Source of the DNA: Lysobacter antibioticus
GTDB lineage: Bacteria > Pseudomonadota > Gammaproteobacteria > Xanthomonadales > Xanthomonadaceae
Direction: 5' to 3'
Assembly: GCF_001442535.1 (NCBI RefSeq)
Contig: NZ_CP013141.1
Location: forward strand, 1,814,484 to 1,878,483
Length of the DNA stretch: 64,000 nucleotides
Position 1 is the stretch's first letter; each line of letters opens with the position of its first letter. Under the pieces are notes generated by a model. It was given only the letters and a program-made list of their open reading frames with translations, was not told the origin of the DNA and made no database searches. The position numbers and the translations under genes are program-made. Below, piece by piece: positions 43,588 to 52,541 of the stretch.

Positions 43588-45249
43588 TCATCCCGCGCGC
43601 TGTAAGGCACCGGCGAGATAGTCCATACGACACTGGCTGCGCCGCACCTTTCCGCTCGACGTGCGCGGCAAGGTGCCGGGCTTGATCAGCACCACCTCGG
43701 ACACCGGCAGGCCATAGGCGGAATTGACACAAGCGCGCATCGAGCCGATCACGTCGCTCCACTGCGGATGACGGCGCAGCCATTCGCGCTTGAGTTCGAA
43801 CACGACCACCAATCGGCCGCTGTCGCCCTCGACGACGTCGAAGGCGGCGCCGCCGGACTGGCGCAGCGCTTCATGGCTCTGCTCGCATTCGTCTTCGATG
43901 TCCTGCGGCACGTACTTGCGGCCGTTGACGATGATCAGGTCCTTGAGTCGGCCGGTGACGAACAACTGGCCGTCGTGCAGATATCCCAGGTCGCCGGTGC
44001 GCAGATAACCTCCCGGCGCGACCGTCTCGGCTTCGCCGTCGATGCGCGCATGGAAAGCGATCCGGTTGAGTTCGGGGCGCTGCCAATAGCCTTGTGCGAC
44101 GCTGGCGCCGTGCACCCAAATCTCGCCGCCCTCGCCGTCCGCCACGAGGCGGTGGGTGTGCGGGTCGACGATGACCAGGCGCATACCGACGCGCGGCGTG
44201 CCGCAGCCGACCACGGCCGCACCGTCGCGGCGATCGACCGCGGTCGCGGTGCCGCAGCGCACGCCGGTGATCAGCAAGGTCGACTCGGCCATGCCGTAGC
44301 ACGGGTAGAAGGATTCGGCGCGGAAACCATACTCGCCGAAACGCTCGGCGAAACGCGCCACGGTGGCGGCGCGGATCGGTTCGGCGCCGCAGAAGGCGAC
44401 CCGCCACGACGACAGGTCGACGCCTTCGATCTGTTCGGGCTTGATCGCGCGTCCGGCCAAGTCGTACATGAAGTTCGGGCCGCCGCTCACGGTGACCCCG
44501 AATTTCGAAATGATCTGCAACCAACGTTCCGGGTACTGCACGAATTCGGACGGCGACATGAAGCCGGCCGGGCAGCCGCTGTACATCAGCTGCAGCACGC
44601 CGCCGACCAGGCCCATGTCGTGGAACAGCGGCAAGGCCGTGAACAGCACCGAGTCCGGCGACAGTTCCATCGCGTCCTGGATCGCTGCGCAGTTGTGAAT
44701 CAGATTGCCGTGGCTGACGACGACGCCCTTGGGGTCGCCGGTGGAACCGGAGGTGTACTGGAAGAAGGCGTGCGCCGACGGCTCCGGGAACGCCTGGGTC
44801 CACTGCCCGGCGTCGGCGCGCAAGCCGGCCGCGTCGTGTTCGCGCAGGTCGATCTTGAGCAATCGCTCGCCGTCGAATTCGAGTTCGGTGTCGAGCAACT
44901 CGTCGCCGTCGAACAGCAGCGCGCGCGCCTGGGCGTCGCCGACGATCAGTTGCAGGCGGCTCTGCATCACCTGCCGGCGCGGCGGCGCCGACGGCACGGC
45001 GACCACGCCGGCGAGCATGCAGGCATAGAAGGCGACGACGAAACTCTGCTGCGATTTGCACACCAGTACGGCGCGCTGGCCCGACAGGCCGCGCTGCTGC
45101 AGTCGCGCCGCCAGGCCGGCCGCCTGCTCGAACAGACCGCCGAAAGTGAATACCTCCGGCTCCAACGAGGCGCCCTTGAAGAAGCGGCAGGCCACGGCGT
45201 CGGGCATGGTTCGGGCACGGTGAAACATGATCTCGGGAAAACTTTGCAC
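43588..45249 (-). CDS. Fatty acyl-AMP ligase (FAAL)
   Basis: First gene of the biosynthetic operon, about 553 residues. It has the acyl-adenylate motif YTSGSTGDPKGVVVSH, the segment LPLFHDMGLVGG typical of FAALs, YGMAE, the TGDLGYL motif and a C-terminal SGKVRR lysine motif. FAALs activate free fatty acids as acyl-AMP and load them on a carrier protein rather than on CoA. The start is uncertain: GTG at 45249 has AAGGA at 7 nt and is preferred; TTG at 45267 has AAAGG only 1 nt away; ATG at 45228 lacks a ribosome site but retains the family start (MFHRARTMPDAVA). Together with the discrete carrier protein it shows that the peptide is assembled as a lipopeptide. Transcription would start in the large spacer to its right. 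Confidence 0.92.
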   Translation of the reverse strand: MQSFPEIMFHRARTMPDAVACRFFKGASLEPEVFTFGGLFEQAAGLAARLQQRGLSGQRAVLVCKSQQSFVVAFYACMLAGVVAVPSAPPRRQVMQSRLQLIVGDAQARALLFDGDELLDTELEFDGERLLKIDLREHDAAGLRADAGQWTQAFPEPSAHAFFQYTSGSTGDPKGVVVSHGNLIHNCAAIQDAMELSPDSVLFTALPLFHDMGLVGGVLQLMYSGCPAGFMSPSEFVQYPERWLQIISKFGVTVSGGPNFMYDLAGRAIKPEQIEGVDLSSWRVAFCGAEPIRAATVARFAERFGEYGFRAESFYPCYGMAESTLLITGVRCGTATAVDRRDGAAVVGCGTPRVGMRLVIVDPHTHRLVADGEGGEIWVHGASVAQGYWQRPELNRIAFHARIDGEAETVAPGGYLRTGDLGYLHDGQLFVTGRLKDLIIVNGRKYVPQDIEDECEQSHEALRQSGGAAFDVVEGDSGRLVVVFELKREWLRRHPQWSDVIGSMRACVNSAYGLPVSEVVLIKPGTLPRTSSGKVRRSQCRMDYLAGALQRAG

Positions 45250-46440
45250 ACTGACTTCCTTGAGCAAACCTTTGCTTGACTGAACTGCTTCCGTTCGAAG
45301 ACCCCATGTCTGGCGTGCTTCGCTTCATGCGATATGCGGACCAACAACCCTCCATCGACGCGCGAATCCCGCGCGCCGTCGTTGGTATTTCCTTTCGATT
45401 TCCCCCTGAGTCCGACCCGATTCGGTTCGGACGGTGCGAGCCTAATGCTGCCGGTTCGCACTCGATGCGACGGTCGTCAACGCGATCCGCGCATCTCCGG
45501 GCCCATGACGCTTGCCACTGCATCTTGCGTAATCGGCCCTCGCGAGGCTTATACGCTTGGCGTCTCAAGCGCGTCAAATATCCGTATGGAATCTGTGCAC
45601 TTGGTCTCTACAGCCACACGAACCTGAAACGCGATCACATAAAAAATACGGCCAGGTACGTGCAGCCTACACACTCGATTGCTCGCGCCTTGATCCGATG
45701 TGAAGGCGATGTATTAAGTAAATCCCCAGGGAAAACACCACTTTCGAGTGCACTGGCGTATTTTTCGCCAACTCGATTCACGTAGATGAGCGAGAGTCAT
45801 TTTATTGACGCGACATCCTCATTAAGCTATTGCTGTGTGACGTTGGTCTTTCATCGACAGCTATTTTCGTCGACTCGATCGCCACCTATCAGCAAGGATC
45901 CGGGGACGCCATAGGCGCATGATCATTGCGGTAGCCGACAACGTGATCGCACTCAAGAATCTGCAAAGAAAGGATCGAAACCCCAGGGAACAGGGAAATA
46001 TCCGAAACACAGCAAACGGCATCCGGGGGATGTACAGGACACGACTGGCATCGATGGCATCGATCGGTCGCGGGCGGGTATGCCGGGACATCGGCCGGGA
46101 CTGCTTGGCCTGATTGAGGCGAACGCGACGTTAGCTACTCGCACGGGCCCACCGTTGTCGCCCGCCGCGACGGCCGCGTCTCGTCAGGTGCTACGCCGAG
46201 CCGCCAGCATGGCCGAGTCGAGCATGCCGGGGCCGTGGCGCCTGCTGGGCGTTAGTGCCGCGCGCGTCGACGTCATCGCGACGACCGCGCCGGCTACGAA
46301 AGTGGCGCTGCGGTAGCGCCACGCATCCCGAATGGGAACGCGGGCCGAGGCCGAACGCCCAGGCCGCAAGGATGGAACGCATCGACACTCCGTGGGGACG
46401 GCGTCGACGGCGGAGACAAGGAGTCGTCCCCTTCACGATC
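45250..46440. promoter_or_regulatory. Divergent intergenic region between the NRPS operon and the acylase/exporter pair
   Basis: About 1.2 kb with no convincing gene; small open frames here lack family features and ribosome sites. The middle part (about 45,540-46,020) is clearly more AT-rich than the flanks, with runs such as cataaaaaatac and gtattaagtaaatcc, as expected of a regulatory region. It must hold the promoters of two diverging transcription units. I could not identify a specific operator or a convincing Fur-type box. Confidence 0.6.
45356..45381. repeat. Imperfect GC-rich hairpin in the leader upstream of the FAAL gene
   Basis: CGACGCGCG and CGCGCGCCGTCG flank a short loop, complementary except for one bulged base, about 105 nt upstream of the preferred FAAL start. 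If the operon promoter lies in the AT-rich part of the spacer, the hairpin would sit in the 5' leader of the NRPS mRNA. No function can be assigned. Confidence 0.35.
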
Positions 46441-48939
46441 ATGGCGAGAGCATCGGTGAAGTTTTTTGCATTGTTCGGTTCCTTTCCGCTCGCCTCGCGG
46501 TTCCTGGCCATCGTCGTCGTACCGTTGCTGGCCGCTTCGGTCTGGACCTGGTCGTCGCTGAAGGCGAGCCTGCCGCAAACAGCGAGCCTGCAGATCAGCC
46601 GCGGGCAGCTCAGCCGCGGCGCAAAGGCACCGGCGACGATCCGGCGCGATGCCGACGGCATGGTCCACATCCAGGCGGCGAGCGACGACGACGCGTTCTT
46701 CGCGGTCGGCTATGCGCAAGCGCAAGACCGCCTGTGGCAGTTGGAATTGCAGCGGCGCCTGGCACGCGGCCGCGTCAGCGAGATATTCGGCAAGGACAGC
46801 GTCGACACCGATGTCTGGTTCCGCACCCTCGGCCTGTACGAATCCACCGCCAGCGCCTGGCCGGCGCTGAGTCCGCAGGCACAACGTTCGCTGACCGCCT
46901 ACACCGCCGGCATCAACGCCTGGATCGGCGAAGGCCACCCGCTGCCGAGCGAGTTCCGTGTGTTCGGCATCGCGCCGGAGCGCTGGACCGAGCGCGACTC
47001 GTTGGCCTGGATCAAGATGTTCGCCTTGGACCTCGGCGGCAATTTCCAGCGCGAGTTGGCGCGCTACGTCGCCCAACGCGGCCTCGACGAAGCGCAGCTG
47101 AAACCGTTCTTCCCCGATTACCCCGCCGATGCGCCGACCACGGTGGCGGCGCTGGGCGTGCGCGATGCCGCGCCACTGGCCTCGATCGGCCGTTTGCAAT
47201 CGCAGTTGCAGCGCGATTACGGCCTGGCGGTGCCGAACACCGGCAGCAACGCCTGGGTGGTCGCCGGTCGCCTGACCTCCGACGGCGCCGCCATGCTCGC
47301 CAACGATCCGCATCTGGGCCTGCAGATTCCGTCCTTGTGGTATCCGCTCAGCATCCAGGCGCCGGGGTTGAAGACCTCGGGCATGAGCCTGGTCGGCCTG
47401 CCGGTGGTGGTGTTCGGACGCAACGAGCGTCTCGCCTGGGGCGGCACCAATATGATGGCCGACACCCAGGACCTGTTCTTCGAGCGCGTCGACCGCGCCA
47501 GCGAGCATTACGAAACCGGCGCCGGTTGGCAGGCGTTCGCGGTGCGCGAGGAGCGCATCGAAGTGCGCGCCGATTTCCCGCGGCAGCTGCGCGAGCAGTA
47601 CGCGCCGGTCGCATTGAAGGTGCGCTCGACCCGGCACGGGCCGATCATCAGCGATCGCTACGGCGTGTTCGATCAACCGGTGGCGCTGCGCTGGACCGGG
47701 CTGGACCCCGGCGACACCAGTTACGAGGCGTTCTTCCGCCTCGGCTATGCCAAGGATTGGGACGGCTTCCGCCAAGCGCTGGCCTTCCACGTCGCCCCGG
47801 CGATGAACATGGTCTACGCCGATCGCGAGGGCAACATCGGTTACCTCGGTGCCGGCCGCCTGCCGCTGCGCAAGCAGGGCGAAGGCACCCTGCCCTCGCC
47901 GGGCTGGGACGAAGCCTACGGCTGGTCCGGCGAAGTGCCGCCGGCGCAGTGGCCGCAAAGCTATAACCCGTCATCGGGCTATATCGTCACCGCCAACAAC
48001 AAGGTCGCCGGCGACGCCTATCCGTACTTCGTCTCGCACGACTGGGCTTCGCCGGCGCGCGCGCGCCGCATCGAGCAATTGCTGCGCGAACGCATCGACG
48101 CCGGCAAGCGCCTGGGCATGGCCGACATGCAGCGGATCCAGGCCGACACCCTCGACCTGGAAGCCGCGGCGCTGATCGGCGAGTTGCGCAAGCGCTTGCC
48201 CAAAGGCGAGCACGCGGCACAAGCCGCCCGCCACCTCAAGGACTGGAACGGCGACATGCGCGCCGACAGTCAGGCCGCGGCGATCTTCCACGCCTGGATG
48301 CGGCACTTCCGCGAGCGCGTCTACGCCGACCGTCTGCAGGCGAACTGGGGCGAGACCCAGGGCGAAGACGTCCTCGACGGCCTGGTCGAAGGCGTCGGCC
48401 TGGACCAGCTGACCGCACTGTTGCGCACCGACGCCGCAGGCTGGTGCGACCGGCCCGCCACCGCCGCGCGCGAGACTTGCGACCAGGCCCTGGCAGCCTC
48501 GCAGGAGCGTGCGTTGTGGGAGTTGTACAAGCTCAAGGGCGACTGGAGCATGGACAGTTGGCGTTGGGGCGAGGTCCAGCACACCGTCTACCGGCACACG
48601 CCCTTCAGCCAGTGGAAGCCGTTCGACAAACTGTTCGAGCGCCGCGTCGGCAACGGCGGCTCGCCGAATTCGATCAACGTCGCCGGCGCGACTTATGCCG
48701 GCTCGGACGGTTATCTGCAGGCCTTCGGCGCCGGCTTCCGGCAAGTGATCGCGTTGCGACGCGACGCGGTGCAGCACCACTACATGAACTCCACCGGCCA
48801 GTCCGGCAACGTGTTCAGTCCGCACTACGACGACAGCGTCGAAGCCTTCCGCGATGTCGAATACCGCAGGCTGGAGGCCAGCTACGACCGGCCCGCCGCT
48901 GCGCACCGCGCAGGCCAGACCACTGGAGCCGCCGAATGA
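46441..48939 (+). CDS. Membrane-anchored penicillin-acylase-type Ntn hydrolase
   Basis: An 832-residue penicillin amidase family (Ntn-hydrolase) precursor. A hydrophobic segment at about residues 20-42 (LASRFLAIVVVPLLAASVW) should anchor or export it to the periplasm. The self-processing site is G/SNAW, with the nucleophile at about Ser269, giving a long alpha subunit and a beta subunit of about 564 residues. Other family features are GYAQAQDRLWQLE near the N-terminus and the NDPHLGL segment. These enzymes hydrolyse amides, including N-acyl chains of peptides; PvdQ removes the fatty acid from the pyoverdine precursor. The ATG at 46441 is used; the nearest AAGGAG is 17 nt away, so the start is not certain. 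It is coupled by ATGA overlap to a peptide exporter and is divergent from the FAAL, which favours deacylation of the exported lipopeptide. Confidence 0.88.
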   Translation: MARASVKFFALFGSFPLASRFLAIVVVPLLAASVWTWSSLKASLPQTASLQISRGQLSRGAKAPATIRRDADGMVHIQAASDDDAFFAVGYAQAQDRLWQLELQRRLARGRVSEIFGKDSVDTDVWFRTLGLYESTASAWPALSPQAQRSLTAYTAGINAWIGEGHPLPSEFRVFGIAPERWTERDSLAWIKMFALDLGGNFQRELARYVAQRGLDEAQLKPFFPDYPADAPTTVAALGVRDAAPLASIGRLQSQLQRDYGLAVPNTGSNAWVVAGRLTSDGAAMLANDPHLGLQIPSLWYPLSIQAPGLKTSGMSLVGLPVVVFGRNERLAWGGTNMMADTQDLFFERVDRASEHYETGAGWQAFAVREERIEVRADFPRQLREQYAPVALKVRSTRHGPIISDRYGVFDQPVALRWTGLDPGDTSYEAFFRLGYAKDWDGFRQALAFHVAPAMNMVYADREGNIGYLGAGRLPLRKQGEGTLPSPGWDEAYGWSGEVPPAQWPQSYNPSSGYIVTANNKVAGDAYPYFVSHDWASPARARRIEQLLRERIDAGKRLGMADMQRIQADTLDLEAAALIGELRKRLPKGEHAAQAARHLKDWNGDMRADSQAAAIFHAWMRHFRERVYADRLQANWGETQGEDVLDGLVEGVGLDQLTALLRTDAAGWCDRPATAARETCDQALAASQERALWELYKLKGDWSMDSWRWGEVQHTVYRHTPFSQWKPFDKLFERRVGNGGSPNSINVAGATYAGSDGYLQAFGAGFRQVIALRRDAVQHHYMNSTGQSGNVFSPHYDDSVEAFRDVEYRRLEASYDRPAAAHRAGQTTGAAE

Positions 48940-50663
48940 AATTGTTCGCCGAGTATTCGCGCCGCGCCCCCAACAAGGTGTTCTTCTCGATCCTGTTGGG
49001 CGGCCTGTCGGGCATCTGCTATTCGTTGTTGATCCCGCTGGTGATGAACGTGCTCAAGCAGGGCGACCCGCGCCTGCACACCATCGCGGCCGCGCCGACC
49101 CGGCTGTTCTCGCTGGAGATCGCCAACGCGCCGTTCGCGCTGGTATTCACCCTGGTGTGCGTGTTCATCCTGGTCACCCGGACCCTGTCGCAAGTGGTGC
49201 TGACCCGGGTCGCGATCGACGTTGCCTCCAGCCTGCGCACGCGCCTGTACGACCGCATCGCCCAGGCGCCGCTGTCGGCGCTGGAGAAGATCGGCCATTC
49301 GCGCCTGATCGCCGCCCTGACCTCGGACGTGCCGCGCATCGTGCTGGGCGCGCGCATGTTCCCGGACATGCTGATCAACCTGGTCATGCTGCTGGGCATG
49401 CTCGGTTTCCTGCTGGTGCTCAACGCCGACCTGTTCTGGTTCGTGCTCGGCTGCATCGCCTTCGGCGTGGTGACCTACCAGATCCCGATGCTGATCGGCG
49501 GGCGCTATTTCAACAGCGCGCGCCAGCATTTCGACCACCTGCAGGAATCGATCCAGGGCCTGATCCACGGCATCAAGGAGCTCAAGCTCGACGACGCCAA
49601 ACGCGAGGCCTTCTTCGACAAAGTGCTGATGCACTGCGAACGCTCGGTGCAGAAGGACGAGAAGACCGGCTATACGATCCTGCGCGCGGCCAGCAACTAC
49701 GGCGACCTGCTGAGTTTCTTCGTGATCGGCTCGATCGTGTTCATCGTGGTCAACTACCGCACGATCAGCAACGAGCAGTTGATCGGGGTGATCATGGCGC
49801 TGCTGTACATCGCCGGGCCGATCTCGGCGATTCTCGGCTTCCTGCCGCAGATCTCGATCTCGCGCGTTTCGATCCAGCGCGTGGCCAAGCTGTTCGAGGA
49901 GATTCCGCAGGAGAGCATCTCGGCCGTGCAGGAGCCGGCGCGCGACTGGGACAGCGTGCGTTTCGAGCAGGTCAGCTATCGCCACGGCAGCAAGGACGAC
50001 AAGGACGACGGTTTCCGGGTCGGTCCACTCGACCTGGAGTTCCGCAAGGGCGAGATCAGCTTCATCGTCGGCGGCAACGGCTCGGGCAAGTCGACCCTGA
50101 GCAAGCTGCTGACCCTGCACTACCGCGCGGTCGGCGGCATCATCCGCTTCGGCGACCACGCCGTCAGCGACGATTCGATCGGCACCTACCGGCAGTCGGT
50201 CAGCGCGATCTATTCCGACTATCACCTGTTCGACCAGATCCTCGGCGCCGACGACGACCAGCTCAAGGCGACGGTCGATCACTACCTCAAGGCCCTGCAC
50301 CTGGACCGCAAGGTCAGCTACCGCGACGGCCGCTTCTCGACCCTGGCCTTGTCCGACGGCCAGCGCCGGCGCATGGCCTTGTTGGCCTCGATCATCGACG
50401 ACAAAGAACTGTATTTGTTCGACGAATGGGCCGCCGACCAGGACCCGACCTTCAAGGCCGTGTTCTATCACGAGATCCTTCCGGCGCTGAAGGCGCGCGG
50501 CAAGGCGATCGTCGCGATCACTCACGACGACCGCTATTTCGATGTCGCCGACCAGCTGATCGTGATGGAGGAAGGCCGCGTCGCCCGGGTCGAACGTCGC
50601 GAGACGCGCGCGGCGCAGGAACTCCCGTCGCCGCGCGCGCAAGCTTTCGTCATGGCCGGCTGA
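48936..50663 (+). CDS. Cyclic-peptide-type ABC exporter (PvdE/SyrD/YojI family)
   Basis: A 575-residue fused permease-ATPase. The N-terminal half (to about residue 320) holds about six membrane segments. The ATPase half shows Walker A GGNGSGKST near 379, a variant signature LSDGQRRRMA, and a Walker B region LYLFDEWAADQDP. The DEWAADQDP form is characteristic of the cyclic-peptide exporters PvdE, SyrD and YojI. It overlaps the acylase by 4 nt, so the two are coexpressed. The likely role is to move the acylated NRPS product, or its precursor, across the inner membrane to where the acylase acts. The 3' end overlaps the convergent downstream gene by 14 bp. Confidence 0.92.
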   Translation: MKLFAEYSRRAPNKVFFSILLGGLSGICYSLLIPLVMNVLKQGDPRLHTIAAAPTRLFSLEIANAPFALVFTLVCVFILVTRTLSQVVLTRVAIDVASSLRTRLYDRIAQAPLSALEKIGHSRLIAALTSDVPRIVLGARMFPDMLINLVMLLGMLGFLLVLNADLFWFVLGCIAFGVVTYQIPMLIGGRYFNSARQHFDHLQESIQGLIHGIKELKLDDAKREAFFDKVLMHCERSVQKDEKTGYTILRAASNYGDLLSFFVIGSIVFIVVNYRTISNEQLIGVIMALLYIAGPISAILGFLPQISISRVSIQRVAKLFEEIPQESISAVQEPARDWDSVRFEQVSYRHGSKDDKDDGFRVGPLDLEFRKGEISFIVGGNGSGKSTLSKLLTLHYRAVGGIIRFGDHAVSDDSIGTYRQSVSAIYSDYHLFDQILGADDDQLKATVDHYLKALHLDRKVSYRDGRFSTLALSDGQRRRMALLASIIDDKELYLFDEWAADQDPTFKAVFYHEILPALKARGKAIVAITHDDRYFDVADQLIVMEEGRVARVERRETRAAQELPSPRAQAFVMAG

Positions 50664-51774
50664 CCGGCGCCGGGTCGGACCCCGCCATAACGCCGGTCTT
50701 CTCCGCGCCCTCGGCCTCGCGCCGCTGGGTATCGGCGATCAGCACTTCCCGCGCGGTGCGGCGCACCGCTTCGGGATCGGCCTTGCGCAGATCGGCGTCG
50801 GCGGCCAGGCCGAGTTTGCTCGCCACCTCGGTAGTGACGCGCTTGTTGGCGTAGGGGTGCGGGTGATCGGGTTCGTCGTCCTGGCTGCGATAGAAACGGT
50901 CGAGCAGTTTCTCGCGGGTGGTATCGGCCTGGGCCAGTTCGACCAGCTTGGCGCGGTACTCCAAGGTCCAGGCCGGCATCTCCGGCCAGCGCTTCATGTC
51001 GGCGAAATGCTGGGCCTCGTGGCCGAGAAAGCTGACCCGGAAGTCTTCGCCCTTCATGTCACCGTAGGAACTGCGCACCGCGTACAGGCCCTCGGGCTTG
51101 GCCCAGCCGGCCGCGCCGGTGCGCTCGCACGAGGTGTAGTGGGCCCAGCCGCGGCTGACCCAACCGTCCATCACGAACACTTTCACCGGCTGCTGTTCGC
51201 CGCTCGGCAGGTCGACCGTGTAAGGCCGCTCCTCCTGCTGGCCCCACAGCATCAGGTCGTACAACGGCGGCGTGCGGCCCTGCAGCGGATGAAAGCCGCG
51301 CTTGCGCAGTTCGACGTTGATGCGTTCGTTCAAGCCTTCGAAAGCTTCTTCGGTCGGTGCCGGCGCGGGCTCGCCGATCAACGCGGCCAGATCGGTCTTC
51401 AGCCGCGCCTCTTCGGCCGGACGCACCGCCGGATCGCGCAGCGCCTTCCACCAATAGCGCTGATAGACCTCGAGCACGCTGCGCGCGAACGGATCGGCGA
51501 CGGTGCCGGCCAGGTACGGCGGCGTACTGCGATCGTGACGGCTGAGCATGCAGGCGCGGAACGCGGCGTCCTTGGCGTTGAACTCCTCCAGCGGCGCCGC
51601 CTTCAAGGTGCTCAGCGCGGTCGGCATGTCGGCGCGCAGCGACGCACCGAGCGCGTCGTTGACCGCCTTGGCCGCGACCGGGCCACTGGCCGGGACCGTC
51701 GTCGATGCACCGCTCGCCGCCCAAGCGAGCAGGACAGGCAAGGCCGTGGCGGCGGCAAGTCGGGTGAGGTTCAT
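50650..51774 (-). CDS. Predicted secreted protein with HExxH (zincin-like) motif
   Basis: A 374-residue protein with a clear signal peptide (MNLTRLAAATALPVLLAWAASG). I do not recognise a named family. Its most telling segment is GHEAQHFAD, which matches the HExxH zinc-binding pattern of metallopeptidases; a third ligand was not identified. The rest is rich in charged residues and aromatic motifs such as YQRYWWKALRD. The ATG at 51774 gives the signal peptide; the longer open frame upstream is arginine-rich and looks spurious. It is convergent with the exporter, overlapping it by 14 bp, and lies 38 bp after an AraC-type regulator on the same strand. A link to the lipopeptide cluster is possible but unproven. 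Confidence 0.75.
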   Translation of the reverse strand: MNLTRLAAATALPVLLAWAASGASTTVPASGPVAAKAVNDALGASLRADMPTALSTLKAAPLEEFNAKDAAFRACMLSRHDRSTPPYLAGTVADPFARSVLEVYQRYWWKALRDPAVRPAEEARLKTDLAALIGEPAPAPTEEAFEGLNERINVELRKRGFHPLQGRTPPLYDLMLWGQQEERPYTVDLPSGEQQPVKVFVMDGWVSRGWAHYTSCERTGAAGWAKPEGLYAVRSSYGDMKGEDFRVSFLGHEAQHFADMKRWPEMPAWTLEYRAKLVELAQADTTREKLLDRFYRSQDDEPDHPHPYANKRVTTEVASKLGLAADADLRKADPEAVRRTAREVLIADTQRREAEGAEKTGVMAGSDPAPVSRP

Positions 51775-51812
51775 GGCGTGGCTCCTGGTGCGCCGGCGGC
51801 GCGTTGGAGTCA

Positions 51813-52541
51813 TTAGGCCGCGATCGCCAGGGGGCGGTCTTGTACGCAATTGATCTGTGGCCCGAGCCGGCCGCGGATCTGTTCGCGCAGCCGCGCCGGC
51901 GTGCAGCCGGCATGGGCGACGACGATGCGATGCAGATGGCTCTGGTCGCTGAAGCCGGCGGCCGCGGCGACCTCGGCCAGCGACGCATTGCCGGCCATCA
52001 GCTGCAGCGCATGGCGCCAGCGCGCTTCGCGCCGCAGCGCCTGCGGCGACATGCCATAGGTGCGGGTCAAGGCCCGGCTGGCGTGCTCGGCGGAAACGCC
52101 CAGGCGACGCGCGAGGGTGCCGATCTCGTCCTCGCATTCGGCCATCGTGCGCAGCAGTTCGCCCTGCCAATCGGGCACGACCACGGCCGCCTGCGGCGTC
52201 GCACAGGCCAGCAGCTCCGGCAGCCGCCGCGGGCAACGCGCGAACACTTCCCGGGCTTCGCGCAGGTCGTGCACTTGCCAGGCGCTGGCGGCGAAAACGA
52301 AGCGATCGTTCGGCAATTCGATATTGATCGCACTCGCGCCGAGGCGGCCGAAACGATCGCCGTGGGCGTGATACGGCGGGTGCAACACCAAGGTGCCGGG
52401 GCGGCACGGCAAGGGCCCGTCGAGACTGGATTCGGTGTAGTCGCCGTCCAACACCAGCGCCGCGTACGGCGCGCGGTGGCGGTGCGTCGCCAGGATCGCG
52501 CCGCGATCGTGGCGGGTGCGATAGGCGAGCGCGGAACTCAC
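51813..52541 (-). CDS. AraC-family transcriptional regulator
   Basis: A 242-residue regulator with an N-terminal cupin-like sensor part (about residues 1-120, including HRHRAPYAALVLDGDY) and a C-terminal AraC-type double helix-turn-helix. The second half of the DNA-binding domain is evident in LAEVAAAAGFSDQSHLHR followed by GCTPARLR. It starts with GTG at 52541, and the GTGA overlap with the preceding gene indicates translational coupling. It could control its own operon (SRPBCC protein, regulator, secreted protein). Whether it acts on the acylase/exporter or NRPS promoters a few kilobases away cannot be told from the sequence. Confidence 0.88.
   Translation of the reverse strand: MSSALAYRTRHDRGAILATHRHRAPYAALVLDGDYTESSLDGPLPCRPGTLVLHPPYHAHGDRFGRLGASAINIELPNDRFVFAASAWQVHDLREAREVFARCPRRLPELLACATPQAAVVVPDWQGELLRTMAECEDEIGTLARRLGVSAEHASRALTRTYGMSPQALRREARWRHALQLMAGNASLAEVAAAAGFSDQSHLHRIVVAHAGCTPARLREQIRGRLGPQINCVQDRPLAIAA

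Noticed and set aside
45918..45925. ATGATCAT palindrome as a Fur-like operator
   Set aside because: Only 8 bp are symmetrical and the flanks do not match the 19-bp Fur consensus; it is not enough to propose iron control.
45861..46091. Small minus-strand open frame in the divergent spacer
   Set aside because: No ribosome site, no recognisable motif, and composition that fits chance. The other small frames in the spacer were rejected for the same reasons.
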